Source of the DNA: JAVVVD01 sp964642795
Lineage (GTDB): Bacteria > Bacillota > Clostridia > Christensenellales > CAG-138
Reading direction: 5' to 3'
Length of the DNA: 27,929 nt
Assembly (NCBI GenBank): GCA_964642795.1
Contig: CAZXRQ010000024.1
Location: 1-27,929 of the forward strand
Shown: piece after piece, positions 13,545 to 21,254 of the stretch
Numbering within the stretch: position 1 is the stretch's first letter
Layout: each line of letters begins with the position of its first letter
Notes under the pieces: model-generated
What the model was told of the DNA's origin: nothing
Seen by the model: only the letters and a program-made list of their open reading frames with translations
Database searches by the model: none
Made by a program: the position numbers and the translations under genes

Positions 13545-14321
13545 TTGGAAACGCTGCTTATTGAAAAGCACGGCCATATAACCGTGCTCAAGCTGAACCG
13601 TCCGCAGGCCTATAATGCGCTTAACACCGCCATGCTGCGCGAGTTGAGTGAGGTTGCGGACGAGTTCAGCTGTGATAAGGACATTCGTGTGCTTATCATA
13701 ACAGGCGTGGGCAAGGCGTTCGCCGCAGGCGCGGACATCAAGGAAATGGAGCTGCTCTCCAAAGACGAGGGCAGCGCCTTTGCGGACGCCGGGCACCTTG
13801 CTTTTCGAAAAATCGACGATCTGTACATGCCGGTTATGGCGGCTATAAACGGCTATGCCCTGGGCGGAGGCTTGGAGCTTGCGCTGTGCTGTGATATACG
13901 ATTTGCCGCGCGCAGCGCCCGCTTTGGTCAGCCCGAAACCTCTTTGGGAATAATCCCCGGTTTCGGAGGTACTCAGAGATTACCGCGGGTGATAGGCACG
14001 TCGCCGTCGCTGCTGCTTGCATATACTGCAAAGCAGATCGATTCCGCAGAGGCAAAGCGCCTGCGTATAGTCAACGATGTATTCGATGACGATAAGCTGA
14101 TGGAAGCGGCGTTTGAGACCGCCGAGCAGATAGCGAAAAACGCTCCGCGCGCCGTGCACATGTGCAAGCTGAGCATGAGCCGCAGGTTCGACCGCTTTTT
14201 GGACGAGGATCTGCACTACGAGGCGCAGTCGTTCGGAGACTGCTTCGACACGCAGGATCAGCGCATGGCGATGCGGGCATTTTTGGAAAAACGGCCGCAC
14301 GACGAGTTTAAGGGGGAATAG
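13545..14321 (+). CDS. crt: 3-Hydroxybutyryl-CoA dehydratase (crotonase family)
   Basis: This 258-residue enoyl-CoA hydratase/isomerase superfamily enzyme should dehydrate 3-hydroxybutyryl-CoA to crotonyl-CoA. The two acid/base glutamates are E111 (GGLELALCCDI) and E131 (GQPETSLGIIPG), 20 residues apart as in rat crotonase. The oxyanion-hole segments are AFAAGADIKEM and NGYALGGG. The start is TTG 13545, two bases after the kamE stop, with AGAGGA about 11 bases upstream; no ATG or GTG fits the conserved N-terminus. It joins the acetoacetyl-CoA branch to crotonyl-CoA, where the Kal branch also arrives. Confidence 0.92.
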   Translation: METLLIEKHGHITVLKLNRPQAYNALNTAMLRELSEVADEFSCDKDIRVLIITGVGKAFAAGADIKEMELLSKDEGSAFADAGHLAFRKIDDLYMPVMAAINGYALGGGLELALCCDIRFAARSARFGQPETSLGIIPGFGGTQRLPRVIGTSPSLLLAYTAKQIDSAEAKRLRIVNDVFDDDKLMEAAFETAEQIAKNAPRAVHMCKLSMSRRFDRFLDEDLHYEAQSFGDCFDTQDQRMAMRAFLEKRPHDEFKGE

Positions 14322-14324
14322 CAG

Positions 14325-15164
14325 GTGCATATTTTCGTATTGGGCGCGGGGCGCATGGGTCTGGATATAGCGCAGGCCTTTGCTGCTGCCGGGCATAGCG
14401 TTACAGTACGCGACATATCGCAGCAGATAACCGACGCTGCGAAGGCCCGTATGCTGGAGGGCCTTGCCAAGCGCGTATCAAAGGGCAAGCTCACGCAGAG
14501 CGAGATGGACGCTGTAACCGGCGCGATAGCCTTTACTACGGAGCTTTCGCATGCCGCAGACGCACAGCTCGTGCTGGAGGCGATAATCGAAAACGCGGAG
14601 CTCAAGCGCGAGGCGTTTAAAGAACTGGACGGCATTTGTCCGCCGGAAACGGTGTTTGCTACAAATACCTCCAGCATATCCATTACCCTTATAGCGGCCG
14701 CTACAAAGCGGGCGGACAGGTTTATTGGCATGCACTTTTTTAACCCAGCCACGGTCATGAAGCTGGTGGAGGTGATACGCGGCGCGCACACGTCGGATGC
14801 GACCGTATCCGAAATAAAGGCGCTGGCCGGGCAGATAGGCAAGACCGCCGTGGAGGTGCAGGAAAGCCCCGGCTTTGTGGTGAACCGCCTGCTTATACCC
14901 ATGCTTAACGAAGCCGTATGCGTATACGCAGAGGGAGTGGCGAGCGCAGAGGATATAGACGCCGCGATGAAGCTGGGCTGCAACCATCCGGTGGGGCCGC
15001 TGGCGCTTGCAGATATGATAGGGCTGGACGTGGTGCTTGCCATAATGGATACGCTGTATGACGAGCTGCACGATGATAAATACCGCGCAAACGCGCTGCT
15101 GCGCAAGATGGTGCGCGCGGGCCTGCTGGGGAAAAAGAGCGGGCGTGGATTCTATAGCTATTAA
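14325..15164 (+). CDS. hbd: 3-Hydroxybutyryl-CoA dehydrogenase
   Basis: This 279-residue NAD(P)-dependent enzyme reduces acetoacetyl-CoA to 3-hydroxybutyryl-CoA. The N-terminal Rossmann motif is VLGAGRMGLDIAQAFAAAG (GxGxxG), and MHFFNPATVMKLVEVIRG contains the family's catalytic His and the following Asn. GFVVNRLLIPMLNEA and the C-terminal GPLALADMIGLDV are typical of the dimerisation domain. The start is GTG 14325, with AGGGGGA 8 bases ahead and only three bases after the crotonase stop. The length fits clostridial Hbd (about 280). In this operon it should act on acetoacetyl-CoA made from the acetoacetate that Kce releases. Confidence 0.94.
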   Translation: MHIFVLGAGRMGLDIAQAFAAAGHSVTVRDISQQITDAAKARMLEGLAKRVSKGKLTQSEMDAVTGAIAFTTELSHAADAQLVLEAIIENAELKREAFKELDGICPPETVFATNTSSISITLIAAATKRADRFIGMHFFNPATVMKLVEVIRGAHTSDATVSEIKALAGQIGKTAVEVQESPGFVVNRLLIPMLNEAVCVYAEGVASAEDIDAAMKLGCNHPVGPLALADMIGLDVVLAIMDTLYDELHDDKYRANALLRKMVRAGLLGKKSGRGFYSY

Positions 15165-15226
15165 GCAAACCAAGTCTGAGGAGACTTTTATCAAACCTCA
15201 TAAGTATCAGAATTAAGGAGGAACGT

Positions 15227-16399
15227 ATGGACTTCACACTTTCCAAGCAGCATCTCCTGCTGCGCAGTATGTACCGCGAGTTCGCGGAAAACGAGGTGAA
15301 GCCGCTTGCCGAGGAGCTGGACGAGGAAGAACGCTTCCCGACGGAGACCGTCAAGAAGATGGCGAAGCTGGGCTTCATGGGAATACCCTTCCCCAAGCAG
15401 TACGGCGGTGCGGGCGCGGACATACTGGCCTATGCGATGGCGGTAGAGGAGCTTTCCAAGGTCTGCGGCACAACGGGCGTTGTAGTATCGGCACATACCT
15501 CGCTGTGCTGTGCCCCGATATTTGAAAACGGCACCGAGGAGCAGAAAATGAAATATCTGCCCAAGCTGTGCAGCGGCGAATGGCTGGGTGCATTCGGCCT
15601 TACTGAGCCTGGCGCAGGCACTGACGCCTCAGGCCAGCAGACCCGCGCGGTGAAGGATGGCGACCACTATGTGCTTAACGGCACCAAGGTATTCATAACC
15701 AACGCGGGCTATGCGCATGTGTACATCATATTCGCCATGACCGACAAAGCGGCGGGCAACCACGGCATTTCCGCGTTTATCGTGGAATCCGACTTCCCGG
15801 GCTTCTCCGTAGGCAAAAAGGAGAAGAAGATGGGCATACGCGGCAGCGCGACATGTGAGCTTATAATGGAAAATTGCATAGTACCGGCGGAAAACCTGCT
15901 GGGCGCAGAGGGCAAGGGCTTCGGCATCGCCATGAAGACGCTGGACGGCGGCCGCATAGGTATAGCCAGTCAGGCTTTGGGCATTGGCGAGGGAGCTATT
16001 GACGAGACCGTCAAATATGTTCAGGAGCGTAAACAGTTCAACAGGCGGCTGTCCCAGTTCCAGAATACGCAGTTCCAGCTTGCCGATATGCATACCCGCA
16101 TGGAGGCGGCGCGGCTTTTGGTGTACTCTGCCGCGATGAAGAAGCAGGCGTATGTTGAAGCGTCGCTCGCTGGCAAAAAGGGCGAAAGCTACTCCAAGGA
16201 GGCCGCGATGGCCAAGCTGTTTGCGGCAGAGGCGGCAAGCGACGTTACGCGCCGTGCTGTGCAGCTTTACGGCGGCTACGGCTATACCCGCGAGTATCCC
16301 GTGGAGCGCATGATGCGCGACGCTAAGATAACCGAGATATACGAGGGCACCAGCGAGGTGCAGCGCATGGTCATAGCAAGTGCGCTCAACGTAAAGTGA
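15227..16399 (+). CDS. bcd: Butyryl-CoA dehydrogenase
   Basis: This 390-residue FAD-dependent acyl-CoA dehydrogenase should reduce crotonyl-CoA to butyryl-CoA. GLTEPGAGTDA and FITNAGYAHVYIIFA line the flavin site, and the catalytic base E373 lies in EIYEGTSEVQR. It is about ten residues longer than common clostridial Bcd, through an insert (YVEASLAGKKGESYSKE) before the last helices. AAGGAGG precedes ATG 15227. It sits directly before etfB and etfA, as in Bcd-Etf complexes that couple crotonyl-CoA reduction to ferredoxin reduction. A small 6-bp hairpin (15172-15187) lies in the gap after hbd. Confidence 0.94.
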   Translation: MDFTLSKQHLLLRSMYREFAENEVKPLAEELDEEERFPTETVKKMAKLGFMGIPFPKQYGGAGADILAYAMAVEELSKVCGTTGVVVSAHTSLCCAPIFENGTEEQKMKYLPKLCSGEWLGAFGLTEPGAGTDASGQQTRAVKDGDHYVLNGTKVFITNAGYAHVYIIFAMTDKAAGNHGISAFIVESDFPGFSVGKKEKKMGIRGSATCELIMENCIVPAENLLGAEGKGFGIAMKTLDGGRIGIASQALGIGEGAIDETVKYVQERKQFNRRLSQFQNTQFQLADMHTRMEAARLLVYSAAMKKQAYVEASLAGKKGESYSKEAAMAKLFAAEAASDVTRRAVQLYGGYGYTREYPVERMMRDAKITEIYEGTSEVQRMVIASALNVK

Positions 16400-16412
16400 G
16401 GGGGATCGTGAC

Positions 16413-17213
16413 ATGAAGATAATCGTTAGCGTAAAACAGGTGCCCGATACGTCGGGAAAGGTCGCCGTCAACCCGGACGGTACGCTGGATCGCGCCTCCA
16501 TGCCGGTAATAACCAACCCGGACGATAAAAACGCCGTAGAGGCCGCGCTGAAGATCAAGGATGAAACCGGCTGCAAGGTGATAGTGGTCACGATGGGGCC
16601 GCCTCCCGCCGAGGGGATGCTGCGTGAGCTGATGGCGATGGGCGCGGACGAGGGCGTGCTTGTATCCGCGCGCGAATTCGGCGGCTCGGACACGTTTGCC
16701 ACCAGCCAGATACTCGCAGCAGCGATAAATAAAATAGGCATAGAGGAGGGCGACATCGTGTTCTGCGGCCGTCAGGCGATAGACGGAGATACCGCGCAGG
16801 TTGGCCCGCAGATAGCAGAAAAGCTGGGCATCCCGCAGATTTCCTACGCCGCGGACATCGAAGTGGACGGCAATAAGGTTACCTGCAAGCGTATGCTGGA
16901 GGATGGCTATATGATGATCTCCATGCAGACGCCTTGCCTCATCACCTGCATAAAGGAGCTGAACGTGCCGCGCTATATGAGCGTACCGGGTATAATGGGC
17001 TGCTATGATAAGCCCATGAGCGTGTTCGACTTCAACACGCTTAAGGACGACCCGCTCATAGAGCTGGACACCATAGGCCTGAAGGGTTCGCCTACCAACA
17101 TATTCAAGTCCTTCACGCCGCCGCAGAAGGGTGTGGGCGTGATGCTGGAGGGCGCGGATAAGGGCGCCTGTGAGGATCTTGCCAACCGCCTTGCGGAAAA
17201 GCACATCATCTGA
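16413..17213 (+). CDS. etfB: Electron transfer flavoprotein beta subunit
   Basis: This 266-residue EtfB starts MKIIVSVKQVPDTSGKVAVNPDGTL, the usual N-terminus. CGRQAIDGDTAQVGPQ (about residues 116-131) is the segment found in clostridial and other bifurcating EtfB proteins that bind the bifurcating FAD. VTMGPPPAEGMLRELMAMGADEG is also family-typical. With EtfA and Bcd it should oxidise NADH and pass electrons both to crotonyl-CoA and to ferredoxin or flavodoxin. GAGGGGG lies upstream of ATG 16413, 13 bases after bcd. The bifurcating role is inferred from the motif and the partners. Confidence 0.95.
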   Translation: MKIIVSVKQVPDTSGKVAVNPDGTLDRASMPVITNPDDKNAVEAALKIKDETGCKVIVVTMGPPPAEGMLRELMAMGADEGVLVSAREFGGSDTFATSQILAAAINKIGIEEGDIVFCGRQAIDGDTAQVGPQIAEKLGIPQISYAADIEVDGNKVTCKRMLEDGYMMISMQTPCLITCIKELNVPRYMSVPGIMGCYDKPMSVFDFNTLKDDPLIELDTIGLKGSPTNIFKSFTPPQKGVGVMLEGADKGACEDLANRLAEKHII

Positions 17214-17232
17214 GCGAAGGGAGGAAGAGAGA

Positions 17233-18339
17233 ATGTCTGATTTTAAAAACACCGATCTTGCTGCTTTCAAGGATATATGGGTTTTCTGCGAGCAGCGCAA
17301 GGGCAAGCTCATGCCCACCGATTTCGAGCTGATAAGCGAGGGCCGTAAGCTGGCGGACGAGCGTGGCGTGAAGCTGTGCGGGCTGCTGCTTGGGCACAAC
17401 GTTGAGGGCCTTGCAAAGGAGCTGGGCGGCTACGGCGCGGACAGGGTGATAGTATGCGATAACCTCCTGCTTGCCGACTATACCACCGATGCTTACGCCA
17501 AGGTAATATGCGACGTGGTCATGGAGCTCAAGCCCGAGGTGCTGCTGTTTGGCGCCACCAACATAGGCCGCGATCTCGCGCCGCGCTGTGCTGCAAGGCT
17601 GCATACCGGTCTGTGCGCGGACTGCACGCATTTGGATATAGACGTTAAGGAATATGTCGAGTTTCTTAAAAAGAGCTCCACGCTGGATCTTGAAAAGCAG
17701 AAGTTCGACTACGACGACCGCAACCTCAAGATGACCAGACCGGCGTTTGGCGGCCACCTTATGGCTACCATAATCTGCCCGCGCTTCCGTCCCTGCATGG
17801 CGACGGTGCGCCCGGGAGTTATGAAGCGCGCGCCTTTCGACGCGGCCAAGGCCGAAGCCTGCGAAATAGTTAAGCCTGCGTTCGATCTGAACGACGCGGA
17901 CTGCCACACCAAGGTGCTGGAGGTCGTAAAGGAAGCAAAGAAGCTGGTCGATCTTACCGGCGCGGACGTAATAGTATCCGTGGGCCGCGGCATAAGCAAG
18001 GACGTCGAGAAGGGCATAGCCATAGCTCAGGAGCTTGCGGATGTGCTGGGCGGCGTGCTGGGCTCCTCCCGTGCGGTGGTGGATGCTGGCTGGCTGAGCG
18101 CTGACCATCAGGTAGGGCAGACCGGCAAGACGGTACGGCCCAGAATATATATAGCACTGGGCATATCCGGCGCCATACAGCATAAGGCCGGCATGTCCGA
18201 TTCCGAGTGCATAATCGCCGTAAACACCAACGAGACCGCACCGATTTTCGAGGTGGCGGACTACGGTATAGTGGGCGATCTTTTCAAGGTTGTGCCTATG
18301 ATGACGGAGGAATTCCGGCAGATCAAGGCCGAAAAGTGA
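17233..18339 (+). CDS. etfA: Electron transfer flavoprotein alpha subunit
   Basis: This 368-residue EtfA starts MSDFKNTDLAAFKDIWVFCEQRKGKL, with the longer N-terminus of the clostridial type. The C-terminal FAD domain contains GRGISKDVEKGIAIAQELAD, LGSSRAVVDAGWLSADHQVGQTGKTV, LGISGAIQHKAGM and INVNTNETAPIF-like residues, the standard flavin-binding signatures. ATG 17233 is chosen for its position 8-9 bases after GGGAGG; an upstream frame opening lies within the end of etfB. It is the last gene of the lysine operon before the strong terminator at 18360. Confidence 0.95.
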   Translation: MSDFKNTDLAAFKDIWVFCEQRKGKLMPTDFELISEGRKLADERGVKLCGLLLGHNVEGLAKELGGYGADRVIVCDNLLLADYTTDAYAKVICDVVMELKPEVLLFGATNIGRDLAPRCAARLHTGLCADCTHLDIDVKEYVEFLKKSSTLDLEKQKFDYDDRNLKMTRPAFGGHLMATIICPRFRPCMATVRPGVMKRAPFDAAKAEACEIVKPAFDLNDADCHTKVLEVVKEAKKLVDLTGADVIVSVGRGISKDVEKGIAIAQELADVLGGVLGSSRAVVDAGWLSADHQVGQTGKTVRPRIYIALGISGAIQHKAGMSDSECIIAVNTNETAPIFEVADYGIVGDLFKVVPMMTEEFRQIKAEK

Positions 18340-18359
18340 AACCGCTGTTAATTTGACGG

Positions 18360-18394
18360 CCGCCCCCGCACAAAACGTTGCGGGGGCGGTTTTT
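18360..18394 (+). terminator. Strong intrinsic terminator of the lysine operon
   Basis: An 11-bp GC-rich stem (CCGCCCCCGCA at 18360-18370 with its complement at 18379-18389) with an eight-base loop is followed by five Ts. It comes 20 bases after the etfA stop and ends the transcript that started near 7077. Confidence 0.95.
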
Positions 18395-18406
18395 ATGTGG
18401 TAGAAT
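18378..18406 (+). promoter_or_regulatory. Candidate promoter of the DUF2461-exporter operon
   Basis: TTGCGG (18378-18383), a 17-base spacer and TAGAAT (18401-18406), the latter preceded by TGG as an extended -10, form a moderate promoter. Its -35 lies inside the right arm of the preceding terminator. Transcription would start near 18413, about 28 bases before the gene. Confidence 0.5.
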
Positions 18407-18440
18407 TCGCGGTATGCAAATTAGTGAAAAGGGGAAGGAC

Positions 18441-19106
18441 ATGCAGCACATATTCACCGGCTTTACGCCGGATACATATATGTTTTTGATGGAGATAGGC
18501 TTCAATAACGAAAAAAGCTTCTATTATGCCAACAAGGAGCGCTATTATGCCTCGGTAAAGCAGCCGCTGGAGCGCCTTGCGATGGAGCTGGAGCCGGTGA
18601 TGCGGGATATAGACCCGGAATTTAACCTGAGGCCGACCAGCGTGATAAGCCGTATCTATCGCGACACGCGCTATACCAAGAATAAGCTGCCCTATCGCGA
18701 CCATGCGTGGCTGGGGTATAAATATGAAGGGAATCGTGTAAGCGAGAGCTTTTCGATGTATTTTGAAATAGATACGCAGGGCTATGGCTACGGCATGGGG
18801 ATGTACGGCGGCAACCCGGAGCTAATGGGTGCGCTGAGGTCGCGCGCATATGCCGATTCTCAGGGCTTTCTGGCGCTCGCGGAAGCGCCCGCACTGTCCC
18901 GCTACCGCGTGGAGGGAGACGCCTATAAGCGCGACCATATGCCGGATGCGCAGGAAGCGCTCAAACCGTATCTAAACCGCAAGGGGCTTAGCTGGTGCTT
19001 CTATTCTAACGAGCTTTCGCGTACGATGCAGCCGGAGCTTGCGGATGAGGTCATTAACGCTATGCGTGAGCTTGCGCCGATGTACCGCTATGTGACGGGA
19101 AAATAA
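18441..19106 (+). CDS. DUF2461 family protein
   Basis: This 221-residue protein of the DUF2461 (TIGR02453) family has no established function. The N-terminus FTGFTPDTYMFLMEIGFNNEKSFYYANKERYYASVKQPLERL and RDTRYTKNKLPYRDHAWLGY are the family's hallmark segments; ESFSMYFEIDTQGYGYGMGMY follows. No signal peptide or membrane segment is seen, so it is likely cytosolic. ATG 18441 is preferred because GGGGAAGG stands just before it; earlier in-frame starts fall inside the terminator hairpin or lack a ribosome site. It precedes the exporter genes by 15 bases and is probably co-transcribed, but no functional link is evident. Confidence 0.88.
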   Translation: MQHIFTGFTPDTYMFLMEIGFNNEKSFYYANKERYYASVKQPLERLAMELEPVMRDIDPEFNLRPTSVISRIYRDTRYTKNKLPYRDHAWLGYKYEGNRVSESFSMYFEIDTQGYGYGMGMYGGNPELMGALRSRAYADSQGFLALAEAPALSRYRVEGDAYKRDHMPDAQEALKPYLNRKGLSWCFYSNELSRTMQPELADEVINAMRELAPMYRYVTGK

Positions 19107-19121
19107 GAAGGAACGTGACGG

Positions 19122-21251
19122 ATGTTTAAAATAATCAAGTTTTTGAAGGGACATGTGCCCGCCGCGCTGCTCGTTGCGGCGCTTTTGATAGCGCAGGTGA
19201 CCAGCGAGCTTGCGCTGCCGCAGTACACCAGCGATATCGTGGATGTTGGCATACAGCAGTCCGGCATAGAGTACGCCGTACCCGAGCGCATTAGCGCCGG
19301 CACGCTGGACGACCTCACCATGTTTTTGGGCGCGGAGGACGCGGAGCTTGTGCGCACAGCCTATGCAGAGGAGGCGGACGGTGAGCTCGTGCTGAACGAC
19401 GGCGTGGATAGAGCGGCCCTAGAGGATGTGCTTACGGCGCCGGAGGCGCTGCTGTATTCGCTTGGAGAGGAGCCGGATGAGCTTAACGCGCTGCGTGAGG
19501 GTTATGCGTCCGGACTGTATAGCGAGAAGGACATGCTGGAGCTGTGCGCAGGCTATGCGGCTACGCTGGAGAGCGACAGCATTCTTACCCAGCGCGCACT
19601 GCTGTTGGTTAAGGCTGAATACGCTGCGCTGGGCGTGGACGTGGCCGCGCTGCAAAACGCATACCTGTGGAATATGGGACTTAAGATGCTGCTGCTCACG
19701 CTTGCCACGGTAGCAGCGGCAATACTCGCGGGGCTGATAGCAAGCCGTACCGCAGCTGCCATAGGGCGCGACCTGCGCGCGCAAGTGTTCAAGCAGGTGC
19801 TGTCCTATTCCGGAGCGGAGCTGGACGGCTTTTCCACAGCATCGCTGATAACTCGCAGCACCAACGATGTGCAGCAGGTGCAGCAGGTGCTGGTGATGAT
19901 GCTCAGGATAGTGATGCTTGCGCCGATAATGGGTATTGGCGGCATACTCAAGGTGGTGGACACCAATACCGGCATGGGCTGGATAATCGCGATCGCCGTG
20001 GGCGCGGTGTTTGCGCTGGTGGGCACGTTAATGTCGGTAACGCTGCCAAAGTTCAAGCTGATGCAGACGCTGGTGGACCGGCTGAACCTTGTGAGCCGCG
20101 AAATACTCACAGGCGTGCCGGTGATACGCGCGTTCAGCCGCGAGGAGCACGAGAAAAAACGCTTTGACGCTGCAAACACCGCCCTGCTGAAGACCATGCT
20201 GTTCACCAACCGTACGATGAATCTTATGCCGGCCGGTATGAGCCTTATAATGAACGGTATAACGCTTGTGATAGTCTGGGTGGGCGCGCGGGGCGTGGAT
20301 CTTGGCACTATGCAGGTGGGCGATATGATAGCGTTTATCAATTATACGATGCAGATCGTGATGTCGTTTATGATGCTTACCATGATTTCCATAATGCTGC
20401 CGCGCGCAGCGGTGGCGGCAGGGCGCATAGACGAGGTGCTAAAAACCACAAGCAGAATATTGGAGCCTGCCGAACCCAAGCATTGCACCGGGGACGGCCT
20501 TGTGCGGTTTGAGGACGTGTCCTTCCGCTATCCAAACGCTGAAAACGAGGTGCTGGAGCATATTAGCTTTATGGCGGAGCCGGGCAGAACAACCGCTATA
20601 ATCGGCAGCACGGGCAGCGGTAAATCCACCCTGCTCAATCTGATCCCCCGCTTTTACGATGTGACCGGAGGCCGCATTACGATAGACGGCGTGGACGTGC
20701 GGGATCTGCCGATAGCGGAGCTTAGAGGAATGCTGGGCTATGTGCCGCAGCAGGCGGTGCTGTTTTCCGGCACGGTGGAGTCCAACATCAAGTTTGCGGA
20801 TGAAACGCTGGACGATGCTTTCATGCGCGATGCTGCGGCCGTTGCCCAAGCCGAGGAGTTCATAACCGAAAAACCTGAGGGCTATGCGTCCCCGATAGCG
20901 CAGGGCGGCTCAAATGTTTCCGGAGGGCAGAAGCAGCGGCTGTCAATAGCCCGCGCCGTAGCAAAGGCCCCGCACATATATCTGTTTGACGACAGCTTTT
21001 CCGCGCTGGATTATAAGACTGAGGTGGCGCTGCGCCGTGCGCTGAGCACGCATGTTGCCTCCGCTTCGGTGATCGTGGTCGCCCAGCGCATATCCACTAT
21101 ACTGCATGCTGACCGCATCGTGGTGCTGGACGATGGGCGCATAGCCGGCATAGGTACGCATAGCGAGCTTATGGCAAGCTGCCAAACATATCAAGAGATA
21201 GCGCGCAGCCAGCTTTCCGCAAGCGAACTGGGTGAAGGAGAGGGGGCGTAA
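19122..21251 (+). CDS. Heterodimeric ABC exporter, half with degenerate catalytic site
   Basis: This 709-residue fused permease-ATPase has an exporter-type membrane domain (about 1-450, six helices expected) and an NBD (about 465-700). Walker A is GSTGSGKST (about 493-501), the signature is VSGGQKQR (about 598), and Walker B ends FDDSFSALD, with Asp where the catalytic Glu should be. A large acidic insert (about residues 50-185) lies between TM1 and TM2, on the outside face; BmrD of Bacillus subtilis has a comparable extracytoplasmic domain. The non-catalytic Walker B and intact signature are the mirror image of the next gene, so the two should form one asymmetric transporter. The substrate (drug, lipid or peptide) is unknown. 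Confidence 0.92.
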   Translation: MFKIIKFLKGHVPAALLVAALLIAQVTSELALPQYTSDIVDVGIQQSGIEYAVPERISAGTLDDLTMFLGAEDAELVRTAYAEEADGELVLNDGVDRAALEDVLTAPEALLYSLGEEPDELNALREGYASGLYSEKDMLELCAGYAATLESDSILTQRALLLVKAEYAALGVDVAALQNAYLWNMGLKMLLLTLATVAAAILAGLIASRTAAAIGRDLRAQVFKQVLSYSGAELDGFSTASLITRSTNDVQQVQQVLVMMLRIVMLAPIMGIGGILKVVDTNTGMGWIIAIAVGAVFALVGTLMSVTLPKFKLMQTLVDRLNLVSREILTGVPVIRAFSREEHEKKRFDAANTALLKTMLFTNRTMNLMPAGMSLIMNGITLVIVWVGARGVDLGTMQVGDMIAFINYTMQIVMSFMMLTMISIMLPRAAVAAGRIDEVLKTTSRILEPAEPKHCTGDGLVRFEDVSFRYPNAENEVLEHISFMAEPGRTTAIIGSTGSGKSTLLNLIPRFYDVTGGRITIDGVDVRDLPIAELRGMLGYVPQQAVLFSGTVESNIKFADETLDDAFMRDAAAVAQAEEFITEKPEGYASPIAQGGSNVSGGQKQRLSIARAVAKAPHIYLFDDSFSALDYKTEVALRRALSTHVASASVIVVAQRISTILHADRIVVLDDGRIAGIGTHSELMASCQTYQEIARSQLSASELGEGEGA

Positions 21252-21254
21252 GCT

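Noticed and set aside
18378..18440. Earlier start for the DUF2461 gene
   Set aside because: The upstream codons fall in the terminator hairpin and promoter. ATG 18441 has a good Shine-Dalgarno site.
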